NCBI RefSeq assembly: GCF_937952055.1
Contig: NZ_CALFYO010000034.1
Location: forward strand, 1-64,000
Length of the DNA: 64,000 nt
Source of the DNA: an uncultured Piscinibacter sp.
GTDB lineage: Bacteria; Pseudomonadota; Gammaproteobacteria; Burkholderiales; Burkholderiaceae_C
Direction: 5' to 3'
Shown here piece by piece: positions 44,878 to 53,599 of this stretch. Position 1 is the first letter of the stretch. Every line of letters starts with the position of its first letter. Both the position numbers and the translations under genes were made by a program. The notes below the pieces were generated by a model. That model had not been told where the DNA came from. It saw only the letters and a program-made list of their open reading frames with translations, and did not search any database.

Positions 44878-46158
44878 TCAGACCGGCGCCAAAGCGGCGC
44901 GCGGCTTCGTGCGTGGTGCCACGCGTGACAGCACGCGGCCGAGCGCGGCCACCGCCTCCTCGACCTGCGCGCGCTCGATGACCAGCGGCGGCGCAAGGCG
45001 CACCACGGTGTGGTGGGTGTCCTTGGTCAGCACGCCTTCGTCCATCAGCGCCTCGCAGACAGCACGGGCGCTGGCGAAGGCCGGGTCGATCTGCACGCCG
45101 ACGAGCAGGCCTCTGCCCCGGATGTCGAGGATCGCCGGATGGCGCAGCGCCTGCAGTGCGACCGTCAGATGCTCACCCTGCTCCCGCGCGCGCTCGGCGA
45201 GGCGCTCGTGCGCCAGCGTCTGCAGCGCCGCCAGGCCCACCGCGGCGGCCAACGGGTTGCCGCCAAAGGTGCTGCCGTGGTCGCCGGGGCCGAACTGCGC
45301 CATCACGTCCTCACGTGCGAGGAAGGCGCTCACCGGCAACAGCCCTCCGCCCAGCGCCTTGCCCAGTGTGAGTCCGTCGGGCTTCACGCCTTCGTGGTCG
45401 CAGGCGAGCATCGTGCCGGTGCGGCCCAGGCCGGTCTGCACCTCGTCACAGATCATCAGCACGCCGTGCCGCGTGCAGATCTCGCGCACGGCGCTCAGGT
45501 AGCCGGCCGGCGGCACGACGATGCCGGCCTCGCCCTGGATCGGCTCGACGATGAAAGCCGCGGTGTCGGGCGTGATCGCCGCTTCCAGCGCCGCCGCGTC
45601 GCCGTATGGCACGCGCGCGAATCCCGGTGCGAAGGGGCCGAATCCGTCGCGATATTGCGCCTCGCTGGAGAAGCCGACGATGGTGGTGGTGCGGCCGGCG
45701 AAATTGCCCTCGGCCACGAGGATGCGCGCGCGCCCCTCGGGCACGCCCTTGACCTTGTAGGCCCACTTGCGTGCGGCCTTGATCGCGGTCTCCACCGCCT
45801 CGGCGCCGGAATTCATCGGCAGCGCGCGGTCCATGCCGGTGGCTTGTGTCAGCGCCTGCAGGAAGGCGCCGAGCCGGTCGGTGTGGAAGGCGCGCGAGGT
45901 CACCGCAAGACGCTGCGCCTGTTCGTTGAGCGCCGCGAGCAGCGCCGGGTGCCCATGGCCGAAGCTCACCGCCGAGTAGGCCGACATCATGTCCAGGTAG
46001 CGGCGGCCTTCGGTATCGAACAGCCAGACGCCCTCGCCACGCGTCAGCACGACCGGCAGTGGGTGGTAGTTGCGGGCGCCGTGGCGCGTTTCGAGTTCGA
46101 TGGGGTCGGGAAAAGCGCTGCGCGTGCGCAGTGCGGCGGCGCGGGCGGTGGTGCTCAT
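44878..46158 (-). CDS. rocD: Ornithine aminotransferase-like class III aminotransferase
   Basis: A 426-residue PLP enzyme with the class III signature. The lysine is in LTLGKALGGGLLPVS, the cofactor aspartate in ICDEVQTGLGRTG. The whole-length match pattern is that of ornithine-oxoacid transaminases. Start at 46158 (MSTTARAA). It is divergent from an Lrp regulator, which fits control by an amino acid. Confidence 0.85.
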   Translation of the reverse strand: MSTTARAAALRTRSAFPDPIELETRHGARNYHPLPVVLTRGEGVWLFDTEGRRYLDMMSAYSAVSFGHGHPALLAALNEQAQRLAVTSRAFHTDRLGAFLQALTQATGMDRALPMNSGAEAVETAIKAARKWAYKVKGVPEGRARILVAEGNFAGRTTTIVGFSSEAQYRDGFGPFAPGFARVPYGDAAALEAAITPDTAAFIVEPIQGEAGIVVPPAGYLSAVREICTRHGVLMICDEVQTGLGRTGTMLACDHEGVKPDGLTLGKALGGGLLPVSAFLAREDVMAQFGPGDHGSTFGGNPLAAAVGLAALQTLAHERLAERAREQGEHLTVALQALRHPAILDIRGRGLLVGVQIDPAFASARAVCEALMDEGVLTKDTHHTVVRLAPPLVIERAQVEEAVAALGRVLSRVAPRTKPRAALAPV

Positions 46159-46227
46159 GGCGGATCGGTCCTGCAGTCTGTCGGTAGACGCACTGTAGGC
46201 CGCAAGGCAGGAAATGTGCTTTCGACT

Positions 46228-46257
46228 GCTTGCACGGTTGCACCAAAGAATGCAAGC
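46228..46257. promoter_or_regulatory. Inverted repeat in the rocD-lrp divergent region
   Basis: GCTTGCA (46228-46234) and TGCAAGC (46251-46257) are perfect inverted arms 16 bp apart in the 125-bp gap between rocD and the Lrp gene. The spacing suits binding on one face of the helix by an Lrp/AsnC dimer. A second TTGCAC unit (46238-46243) lies between them. Confidence 0.5.
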
Positions 46258-46283
46258 TTCGTGCACTGATCAAGTCACACTCC

Positions 46284-46757
46284 ATGAATGAACTCGATCT
46301 TGACGCCATAGACCGCAAGATCCTGGCGACGCTGCAGGCCGAGGGGCGCGCCACCAACGTGGATCTGGCGGCACGCGTGCATCTCTCCGCCCCGCAATGT
46401 TTCCGCCGCGTGCGCGCGCTGGAGGAGCGGGGCGTGATCCGCCGCTACGCCGCGCAGGTGCAGCCCGAGGCTGTCGGCTTGGGTGTGATGGCCTATGTCA
46501 GCCTGAACATCGCCGGCCAGCAGTTCGGCCGCGTGCGCGAGATCGAGGCCAGCATCCGCAGCTTTCCGCAGATCCTTGAATGCCATACGGTCTCCGGCGA
46601 CAGTGATTACTTGCTCAAGGTGGTGGCGCGCGACCTGAAGAGCCTGTCGCAGTTCCTCACCGACGGGCTCATGCAGGTGCCGGGCGTGGATGACGTGCGC
46701 TCGATGATCTGCCTGGAAGAGATCAAGGCCCCGTCACCGATGCCCGTCGGCGACTGA
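46284..46757 (+). CDS. Lrp/AsnC-family transcriptional regulator
   Basis: A 157-residue regulator: N-terminal AsnC-type helix-turn-helix (LDAIDRKILATLQAEGRATNVDLAARVHLSAPQCFRRVRALEERG; a long motif, residues 5-49) and a C-terminal RAM ligand domain. The start at 46284 (MNELDLD) is the family start. It is divergent from rocD and likely controls it. Confidence 0.92.
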   Translation: MNELDLDAIDRKILATLQAEGRATNVDLAARVHLSAPQCFRRVRALEERGVIRRYAAQVQPEAVGLGVMAYVSLNIAGQQFGRVREIEASIRSFPQILECHTVSGDSDYLLKVVARDLKSLSQFLTDGLMQVPGVDDVRSMICLEEIKAPSPMPVGD

Positions 46758-46761
46758 AACA

Positions 46762-46795
46762 TTTGCGCGATGAGCGCGCGCAAGTTTGCTTTTTG
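46762..46795 (+). terminator. Intrinsic terminator after the Lrp gene
   Basis: TTGCGCG-ATGAGCG-CGCGCAA (46763-46783) is a perfect 7-bp stem followed by a T-rich run (TTTGCTTTTTG), 6 nt after the Lrp stop. This is a canonical Rho-independent terminator. Confidence 0.75.
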
Positions 46796-46848
46796 AACAT
46801 TCGCGAAGGCTTTGCCGGTAAATTGACCTGGCTCACGAGACCCTTCGC

Positions 46849-47646
46849 ATGCTGGCCCCGCTCCCCCTCGACGACTCGACCGCGCACCATGCGCCGCAGC
46901 GCCGCGACCTGGTCGCCGGGCTGGAGAAGGGCCTGGCGGTGATCTGCGCCTTCGACCAGGAACGCCCGCTGCTGTCCGTCACCGAGGTGGCCGAGCGCTG
47001 CGGCCTGACGCGCGCCGCCGCTCGCCGCTACCTGATCACGCTGGAGCACCTGGGCTATGTGCGCAGCGAGCGCGGGCGCTGGTCGCTCTCCGCCAAGGTG
47101 CTGCGCTTGGCGCAGAGCTATATGCATTCCGGCCGCCTGCCGCGCGTGGTGCAGCCCGAACTGCACCGGCTCGTCTCCGCGCTGAAGGAGGCCTCCTCGG
47201 CTGGTGTGCTCGACGGCGACGATGTGATCTGCATCGCTGCACTGACGGCGGGCCACCTGGTGTCGAGCACACTTCAGCCGGGCACGCGCGTGCCGGCCTG
47301 GTGCACCGCCAACGGCCGCGTGCTGCTCGCCGCGCTGTCCACTGCGCACCGAGATGCCTGGCTGGCCAGCCGCTCCTTCGCGCCGCGCACGCCGTACACC
47401 GTTACCGATCCACAGCGCCTGGGCGCCGAGCTGGCGCGCGTGCGCGCCCAGGGCTACGCGCTGGTCGACCAGGAACTGGAGATCGGCCTGCGCACGATCT
47501 CCGTGCCGCTGGAAAGCAGCGACGGCCAGGTGCTCGCCGCGATCAACGTGAGCGCACATGCGGCACGCCGCTCCGCCGAACAACTCGTCGACGAATGCCT
47601 GCCCGCGCTGCGCCAGACCCAGGCGACGCTGCGCCGGCAACTCTGA
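46849..47646 (+). CDS. pobR: IclR-family regulator of pobA (PobR-like)
   Basis: A 265-residue regulator with an N-terminal winged helix-turn-helix (LSVTEVAERCGLTRAAARRYLITLEHLGY) and an IclR effector domain (GTRVPAWCTANGRVLLA). In other bacteria PobR-type IclR proteins activate pobA in response to 4-hydroxybenzoate. It is encoded 24 nt upstream of pobA on the same strand, which is unusual compared with the divergent pobR-pobA of Acinetobacter. Confidence 0.85.
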   Translation: MLAPLPLDDSTAHHAPQRRDLVAGLEKGLAVICAFDQERPLLSVTEVAERCGLTRAAARRYLITLEHLGYVRSERGRWSLSAKVLRLAQSYMHSGRLPRVVQPELHRLVSALKEASSAGVLDGDDVICIAALTAGHLVSSTLQPGTRVPAWCTANGRVLLAALSTAHRDAWLASRSFAPRTPYTVTDPQRLGAELARVRAQGYALVDQELEIGLRTISVPLESSDGQVLAAINVSAHAARRSAEQLVDECLPALRQTQATLRRQL

Positions 47647-47670
47647 CCCACCCGCACCAGGAGACTGACC

Positions 47671-48843
47671 ATGAAGACCCAGGTCGCCATCATCGGCGCC
47701 GGCCCCTCCGGCCTGCTGCTCGGCGCGCTGCTGGCCAAGGCCGGCATCGATGCCGTGATCCTCGAGGCAAAGAGCCCGGACTATGTGCTCGGCCGCATCC
47801 GCGCCGGCGTGCTCGAGCAGGTCTGCGTCGACCTGCTGGACAGCGTGGGCGTCGGTGCGCGCATGCACCGCGAGGGCCTGGTGCACGGCGGCTTCGAGCT
47901 CGCCTTCGGCGGCGCCCGCCACCGCATCGACATGAAGGGGCTCACGGGCGGCAAGCAGGTGATGGTCTACGGCCAGACCGAGGTGACGCGCGACCTGATG
48001 GACGACCGTGCTGCGAAGGGCCTGACCACCGTCTACGAGGCCGCGGACGTCAGCCTGCACGACTTCGACGGCAGCAGGCCGAAGGTGCGCTACCGGAAGG
48101 ACGGCGCCACGCACGAGATCGAGTGCGAGTTCATCGCCGGTTGCGACGGCTACCACGGCGTCAGCCGCGCCAGCGTGCCGTCCTCGGCAATCCAGAGCTT
48201 CGAGCGGGTCTATCCGTTCGGCTGGCTGGGGGTCCTGTCGGACACGCCGCCGGTCGCGCACGAGCTGATCTACTCCAATCACGAACGTGGCTTCGCGCTG
48301 TGCAGCATGCGCTCGCTGACGCGCAGCCGCCACTACGTGCAGTGCTCGCTGGACGACAGGGTGGAGGACTGGTCGGACGACGCCTTCTGGGACGAACTGC
48401 GCCGTCGCCTCGACCCCGAGGCGGCCGAGTCGCTGGTGACGGGCCCGTCGATCGAGAAGAGCATCGCGCCGCTGCGCAGCTTCGTCGCCGAGCCGATGCG
48501 CTTCGGCCGCCTCTTCCTCGCCGGCGACGCCGCGCACATCGTGCCGCCCACCGGCGCCAAGGGCCTGAACCTCGCCGCCACCGATGTCGGCTACCTCGGC
48601 GCGGCACTGGCCGAGTTCTACAACGTCAAGTCCAGCGCCGGCATCGACAGCTACTCGCAGCGCTGCCTGCGTCGCATCTGGCGCGCCGAGCGCTTCTCCT
48701 GGTGGTTCACCAGCCTGATGCACAAGTTCCCGGACACCGGCGCCTTCGGCCAGAAGATGCAGGCCGCGGAGCTGGACTACCTGGTGAACTCGGTGGCCGC
48801 CTCGACGACGATGGCCGAGAACTACGTCGGCCTCCCCCTGTAG
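47671..48843 (+). CDS. pobA: 4-hydroxybenzoate 3-monooxygenase
   Basis: A 390-residue flavoprotein hydroxylase converting 4-hydroxybenzoate to protocatechuate. The FAD site GAGPSGLLLG, the NADPH-related segment GCDGYHGVSR and the second FAD motif LFLAGDAAHIVPPTGAKG are present. Length is normal for PHBH. A Shine-Dalgarno (CCAGGAGACTGACC) precedes the ATG. Confidence 0.95.
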   Translation: MKTQVAIIGAGPSGLLLGALLAKAGIDAVILEAKSPDYVLGRIRAGVLEQVCVDLLDSVGVGARMHREGLVHGGFELAFGGARHRIDMKGLTGGKQVMVYGQTEVTRDLMDDRAAKGLTTVYEAADVSLHDFDGSRPKVRYRKDGATHEIECEFIAGCDGYHGVSRASVPSSAIQSFERVYPFGWLGVLSDTPPVAHELIYSNHERGFALCSMRSLTRSRHYVQCSLDDRVEDWSDDAFWDELRRRLDPEAAESLVTGPSIEKSIAPLRSFVAEPMRFGRLFLAGDAAHIVPPTGAKGLNLAATDVGYLGAALAEFYNVKSSAGIDSYSQRCLRRIWRAERFSWWFTSLMHKFPDTGAFGQKMQAAELDYLVNSVAASTTMAENYVGLPL

Positions 48844-48850
48844 CTTGCGC

Positions 48851-49558
48851 TCAGTGGCTGGCCACGGCCAGCCACTTGTCCAGGGTCCCGGGATCCAAGA
48901 GGAGCGCGTCGCTCTGGCCTTCGTGCACCACGGCGCCTCGATCCAGTACCACCGCGTGACGGGTGATCGGCAGGATCATTTTCGGGTTCTGCTCGACGAT
49001 GATCGCCGACATGCCTTCGTCGCGCACCACGCGCGCGATCGATCGCAGCAGCTCCTCGACGATGATGGGCGCGAGGCCTTCCAGCGGCTCGTCGAGCAGC
49101 AACAGCTTGGGGTTGAGCACCAGAGCCCGCGCCACCGCGAGCATCTGCTGCTCGCCGCCGGAGAGCTGGTTGCCGAGGTTGCCGCGCCGCTCGGCCAGGC
49201 GCGGGAACATCTCGTAGGCACGCGCCACCGTCCACGGCCCCGGTCGCGCCACCGCGGTGAGATTCTCGTCGACGCTCAGCGACTTGAAGATGTTGCGCTC
49301 CTGCGGCACCCAGCCAATGCCGGCGGCGGCGCGCTTGAACGAGGGCAAGGGGGTGATGTCCCGCCCGTCGAGCACGATGCGACCGGCATGGTGGCGCGTC
49401 GCGCCGACCAGCGTGTTCAGCAGCGTCGTCTTGCCCGTTCCGTTGCGGCCGAGCAGGGCGAGCGAGGCGCCCTTCTCCAGCACGAGGTCCACCCCCTGCA
49501 CCACCACGGCCTCGCCGTAGCCGGACTTCAGGCCCTCGACGCGCAGCAGCTCAGCCAT
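48851..49558 (-). CDS. livF: ABC transporter ATP-binding protein LivF (transporter B)
   Basis: A 235-residue ATPase with Walker A GRNGTGKTTLLN, signature LSGGEQQMLAVAR and Walker B LLLLDEPLEGLAP. Start at 49558 (MAELLRVE), overlapping the livG end by 8 nt. It converges on pobA (7-nt gap). Confidence 0.93.
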   Translation of the reverse strand: MAELLRVEGLKSGYGEAVVVQGVDLVLEKGASLALLGRNGTGKTTLLNTLVGATRHHAGRIVLDGRDITPLPSFKRAAAGIGWVPQERNIFKSLSVDENLTAVARPGPWTVARAYEMFPRLAERRGNLGNQLSGGEQQMLAVARALVLNPKLLLLDEPLEGLAPIIVEELLRSIARVVRDEGMSAIIVEQNPKMILPITRHAVVLDRGAVVHEGQSDALLLDPGTLDKWLAVASH

Positions 49559-50306
49559 GGGGCGTGCCCTCGCCGAGGTAGACCGACTTGACGCGCGGGT
49601 CGCTGGCGATGCTTTGCACGTCGCCCTCGGCGAACAGCGAGCCGTTGACCAGCACCGACACCGTGCGCGCAAAATTGAAGACGAGGTCCATGTCGTGCTC
49701 GATCAGCAGCACCGTCACCTCGGCGGGCAGCGCGTTGACGATGTCGAAGATCTCCTGGCGCTCCCCCTCGGGCACGCCGGCCACCGGCTCGTCGAGCAAG
49801 AGCACGCGGGGCCGGCAGGCCAGCGCCGTGGCGATCTCCAGCTGCCGCCGCTTGCCGTAGGCCAGCAGCGCGACCTTCTGGTCCTGCACGTCGTCGAGGT
49901 GGAACTGCCTCAGCAGCTCGTCGCAGCGTTGCGCGACGCGATCGTCTCCGCCCAGCGCCTGCCAGAGGCGGCCCCCGATGCCGAGCTGATTCGAGACTGT
50001 CAGTGCCAGAGACTCCAGCGGGGTCAGCTCGTTGAAGAGCTGGTTGATCTGGAACGTGCGCACGATGCCGCGGTGCACGCGCTGGTGCGAGGGGATCGAG
50101 GTGATGTCCTCGCCTTCGAGGATCACGCTGCCCGAGGTCGGCTCGAGCACGCCGGTGAGCAGGTTGATCAGCGTCGTCTTGCCCGCGCCGTTCGGGCCGA
50201 TCAGCGCCTGGCGCGCGCCCTTCTCGACCTTCAGCGAGACGTCGTTGGTGGCGGCGAAGGCGCCGAATCGCTTGACCAGGTTCCGGGTTTCGAGGACGAC
50301 GGTCAT
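49551..50306 (-). CDS. livG: ABC transporter ATP-binding protein LivG (transporter B)
   Basis: A 251-residue ATPase with Walker A GPNGAGKTTLIN, a LAYGKRRQLEIATALA signature region and Walker B VLLLDEPVAGVP. Start at 50306 (MTVVLETRN). It overlaps livM by 4 nt. Confidence 0.93.
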   Translation of the reverse strand: MTVVLETRNLVKRFGAFAATNDVSLKVEKGARQALIGPNGAGKTTLINLLTGVLEPTSGSVILEGEDITSIPSHQRVHRGIVRTFQINQLFNELTPLESLALTVSNQLGIGGRLWQALGGDDRVAQRCDELLRQFHLDDVQDQKVALLAYGKRRQLEIATALACRPRVLLLDEPVAGVPEGERQEIFDIVNALPAEVTVLLIEHDMDLVFNFARTVSVLVNGSLFAEGDVQSIASDPRVKSVYLGEGTPHG

Positions 50307-51259
50307 GACTTCTTCCACCACGTCCATGGCTTGAAGAATCGCTCACGGCCGACCATGACGAGCACGACGAGGAACAGCCCCAGCCAGAAGGTCCAGTACT
50401 GCGGCGTCCAGGCCGACAGGAGGTCGTGAAGCAGCTTGAAGGCGATCGCGCCGAACAGCCCCCCCCACAGCCAGCCGGCGCCGCCGATCACCACGATCAG
50501 CATGGCGTCGGCGCTGCGGTGGAAGTCCAGGCCGTCGAGCGAGGCGAAGCCGGTGGTCTGCGCCAGCAGCGCGCCAGCCGCTCCCGCCATCGCCGCCGAG
50601 ATGGTGTAGATCACGCCGAGGCGAGCGTCGACGTTCAGACCGATCGCCGCGGCGCGCAGCCGGTTGTCGCGGATCGCCTGCAGGGACCAGCCGAACGGCG
50701 ACTTGACGATGCGCCGTGCGACCAGCAGTCCGATCAGCAGCACCACCAGCGAGTAGGCGTAGGCGGTGCGGCCGTAGAGGTCGAACTCGAAGCGGCCGGC
50801 GAGCGCACCGATGGTCACGCCCTGCAATCCGTCGGCACCGCCAGTGAAATCGAGCTTGTTCGCCAGCTCGTAGAGGATGGCGGCAACGCCCAGCGTGATC
50901 ATCAGGCGCGCCAGGTCGGAGCCGCGCATGACCAGCACGCTGCTGGCCGCCCCGAGCAGCGCGGTGATGGCGATCGCCACCGCCAGGCCCACCAGCGGCT
51001 CGGGCATCACATGCTTGGCGAACAACGCCGCCGCATAGGCCCCGGTGCCGAAGAAGGCGGTGTGACCGAGCGACACGATGCCGGCATAGCCGAGGATCAG
51101 GTCCAGCGAGACGGCGAACAGCGCGATGATGGCGATTTCGTTGGCCAGCAGCGAATGCTGCTCGCCGACGGCGAACCACGTCAGGGGCAGCGCGACAAGA
51201 ATGGCCAGCTCCCAGGGCTTCCACCGTCGCAGCGCTGCAAGCGAAGGGGCGGAACTCAT
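50303..51259 (-). CDS. livM: Branched-chain/aromatic ABC transporter permease LivM (transporter B)
   Basis: A 318-residue permease with about 9 membrane segments and the LivM pattern (SLDLILGYAGIVSLGHTAFFGTGAYAAALF; VVIGGAGWLWGGLFGAIAFKLL). The ATG overlaps the livH stop by four bases. Confidence 0.92.
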   Translation of the reverse strand: MSSAPSLAALRRWKPWELAILVALPLTWFAVGEQHSLLANEIAIIALFAVSLDLILGYAGIVSLGHTAFFGTGAYAAALFAKHVMPEPLVGLAVAIAITALLGAASSVLVMRGSDLARLMITLGVAAILYELANKLDFTGGADGLQGVTIGALAGRFEFDLYGRTAYAYSLVVLLIGLLVARRIVKSPFGWSLQAIRDNRLRAAAIGLNVDARLGVIYTISAAMAGAAGALLAQTTGFASLDGLDFHRSADAMLIVVIGGAGWLWGGLFGAIAFKLLHDLLSAWTPQYWTFWLGLFLVVLVMVGRERFFKPWTWWKKS

Positions 51260-52116
51260 TTCGTCGCCGCCCGTCCGAACAGTCCCTGCGGGCGCCAGAA
51301 CAAAATCGCCACCATCAGGGTGTAGACGACGAAGGCGCCGAGCTGCGGCACGTAGTACTTGCCCATCACATCGGCAATGCCCAGCAGCAGCGCGGCGAGC
51401 AGCGGACCGGTGATGGTGGTCGTCCCGCCCACCGAGACGACGATGAGAAAATAGATCATGAACTTGAGCGGGAAGCTCGGGTCCAGGCCCAGCACCTCGG
51501 CGCCGAGCGCGCCGCCCAGGCCGGCCAGGCCCGAACCCACCGCGAAGGTGATGCTGAACACCTGGTTGACGTTGATGCCCAGGCCGGCAGCGACGCGCGC
51601 GTCGTCCACCGCGGCGCGCAGCCGGCTGCCAAAGCGGGTGCGCGCGAGGATCAGCTGCAGGATCGCGGTCAGCACGAGGCAGACGGCGATGATGAAGAGC
51701 CGGTAGCGACCGATGCCGACCCCGGCGACCTCGAAGCGGCCCTGCAGGAACTCCGGGAGCTTGATGATCTGCTGCTGCGAGCCGACGACATAGTCGACCG
51801 CCGCCACCGTCATGAAGACGATGCCGATGGAGAACAGCACGTGGTCGAGGTGCGGCCGCTTGTACATCGGGCGGTACAGCGTGCGCTCGGCCACCGCGCC
51901 GATCGCCGCCGGGATAAGGAAGGCCAGCGGCAGCGTGGCCAGGAAGGGCACGCCGGCGCGCTCCATCAGCAGCACCGTGACATAGCCACCGGCCATCGCG
52001 AAGGCGCCGTGCGCCAGGTTGACGAAGTTCATCAACCCGAGCGTCACGGCCAGCCCGACCGCGAGCACGAAGAGCAGCATGCCGTAGGCGATGCCGTCGA
52101 AAAGGAGAGTCAGCAT
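51256..52116 (-). CDS. livH: Branched-chain/aromatic ABC transporter permease LivH (transporter B)
   Basis: A 286-residue permease with the LivH pattern (LLFDGIAYGMLLFVLAVGLAVTLGLMNFVNLAHGAFAM; IVVSVGGTTTITGPLLAALLLG). It follows the binding-protein gene by about 39 nt. Confidence 0.92.
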   Translation of the reverse strand: MLTLLFDGIAYGMLLFVLAVGLAVTLGLMNFVNLAHGAFAMAGGYVTVLLMERAGVPFLATLPLAFLIPAAIGAVAERTLYRPMYKRPHLDHVLFSIGIVFMTVAAVDYVVGSQQQIIKLPEFLQGRFEVAGVGIGRYRLFIIAVCLVLTAILQLILARTRFGSRLRAAVDDARVAAGLGINVNQVFSITFAVGSGLAGLGGALGAEVLGLDPSFPLKFMIYFLIVVSVGGTTTITGPLLAALLLGIADVMGKYYVPQLGAFVVYTLMVAILFWRPQGLFGRAATK

Positions 52117-52155
52117 CGAAAGGCCGCCCCCGCCGTCAGCCCCGGGGCGTCGCGG

Positions 52156-53334
52156 TCACTTCTGCTTGCCCGGGTCCTTCATCGCCTTGATCGCATCGAA
52201 TTCGACGTTGTGCAATTCGCCGCCGACGCGCTCGACCTTGCGGAAGTACATGTCGTGCACGATGTCGCGCGTCTGCGCGTCGATCAGAACCTGGCCGCGA
52301 GGGCTCTCGAAGACCTGCCCCTTCATCGCGTTGAGCAGCGCCTCGCCGCCAGCGCCCTTGGTGACCTTCAGCGCCTCCATGATGACGCGCATACCATCGT
52401 AGCCGCCCACGGCCATGAAGTTGGGGCGCATGCCGTTGTTGGCCTTCTTGAAGGCGTCGACGAACTTCTGGTTGGCGGCGGACTTGTGATTCGCTGAGTA
52501 GTGGTGGGCAGTCACCACGCCCAGCGCCACGTCGCCCATGTCGTTGAGCTGGTCGTCGTCGGTGATGTCGCCGGTCCCGATCAGCCGGATGCCGGCCTTG
52601 TCCAGACCGCGCTCGGCGAACTGCTTCATGAACGCCGCGCCCTGGCCCGAAGGCAGGAACACGTACAGCGCCTCGGGCGCCGCGTCACGCACCTTCTGCA
52701 GCACCGGCGCGAAGTCCGGGCTGCGCAGCGGGGTGCGCAGCTTGTCGACCACGGTGCCACCGTTGAGCACCATGCGGTCCGCGAAGTAGCGCTCGGCGTC
52801 GATGCCGGGCGCGTAGTCGCTGACCAGCGTGACGACCTTCTTGATCTTGTTCTTGTTCGCCCACTCGGCCATCGCGACGGCCGCCTGCGGCAGCGTGAAG
52901 CTGGTGCGCACGACGAAGGGCGAGGCCTCGGTGATCGCCGACGTGGCCGCGGCCATCACGACCATCGGTGTCTTGCTCTGCGTGGCGATCGGCGCCGTGG
53001 CCATGGCCGCCGGCGTGATCCCGAAGCCGGCCAGCGCGACCACCTTCTCCTGCACCACCAGTTCCTGCGCGAGTCGGCGCGTCGTGTCGGGCACGGTGGC
53101 ATCGTCCTTGACGATCACCTCGACCTTTCGCCCAGCGATCGTGTTGCCGTTCTGAGCCAGGTAGAGCTTCACCGCCGCGTCGATCTGCCGGCCGGTGGTG
53201 GCCTGCTGGCCGGTCATGGGCAGGATCAGGCCGATCTTGATCGGGTCGGCAGCGAGGGCCTGCGAGCCCGCCAGGCCGAGGCCCAACGTCAGGGTCGCGG
53301 CGGCAATGCCGCGCAGGGTGGTGCGCTTTTGCAT
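52156..53334 (-). CDS. LIV-type periplasmic binding protein (transporter B)
   Basis: A 392-residue type I periplasmic binding protein with a signal peptide (residues 1-27, ending SQALAAD). Mature signature IKIGLILPMTGQQATTGRQIDAA. Intact, unlike the binding protein of transporter A. The neighbourhood (pobA) suggests an aromatic or branched acid ligand; this is inference only. Confidence 0.93.
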   Translation of the reverse strand: MQKRTTLRGIAAATLTLGLGLAGSQALAADPIKIGLILPMTGQQATTGRQIDAAVKLYLAQNGNTIAGRKVEVIVKDDATVPDTTRRLAQELVVQEKVVALAGFGITPAAMATAPIATQSKTPMVVMAAATSAITEASPFVVRTSFTLPQAAVAMAEWANKNKIKKVVTLVSDYAPGIDAERYFADRMVLNGGTVVDKLRTPLRSPDFAPVLQKVRDAAPEALYVFLPSGQGAAFMKQFAERGLDKAGIRLIGTGDITDDDQLNDMGDVALGVVTAHHYSANHKSAANQKFVDAFKKANNGMRPNFMAVGGYDGMRVIMEALKVTKGAGGEALLNAMKGQVFESPRGQVLIDAQTRDIVHDMYFRKVERVGGELHNVEFDAIKAMKDPGKQK

Positions 53335-53392
53335 GAGACGGTCTCCGAAGAAGGGCCCGATTCTCGCGCCGGGCCGTTCCAGACATATCGTG

Positions 53393-53417
53393 GGGTTCAC
53401 CTACCGCGGGAGAACCC
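53393..53417. repeat. Inverted repeat in the transporter B / MetE-like gap
   Basis: GGGTTC (53393-53398) and GAACCC (53412-53417) are perfect 6-bp arms around a 13-nt loop. The repeat lies 58 bp upstream of the leftward binding-protein ATG and could be an operator; a chance match is also possible. The rest of the 53335-53599 gap shows only a TATCAT hexamer near 53568, a possible -10. Confidence 0.35.
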
Positions 53418-53599
53418 TGAGGCAACTCCGCGCTGGGGCAGCATTTTGCCGGGGGGATGGTGCTGCGGGGCCCGTGCGCGCACAACGGGCGCCACCGACT
53501 AGCAGCTATCGCAATCGGGCATGGCAGGCATGCCGCCGTGCGTGGCCGCCGGTCGCGGCGCGAACCTATCATCGACGCGTCCAGTCCCGGGAGATCGCC

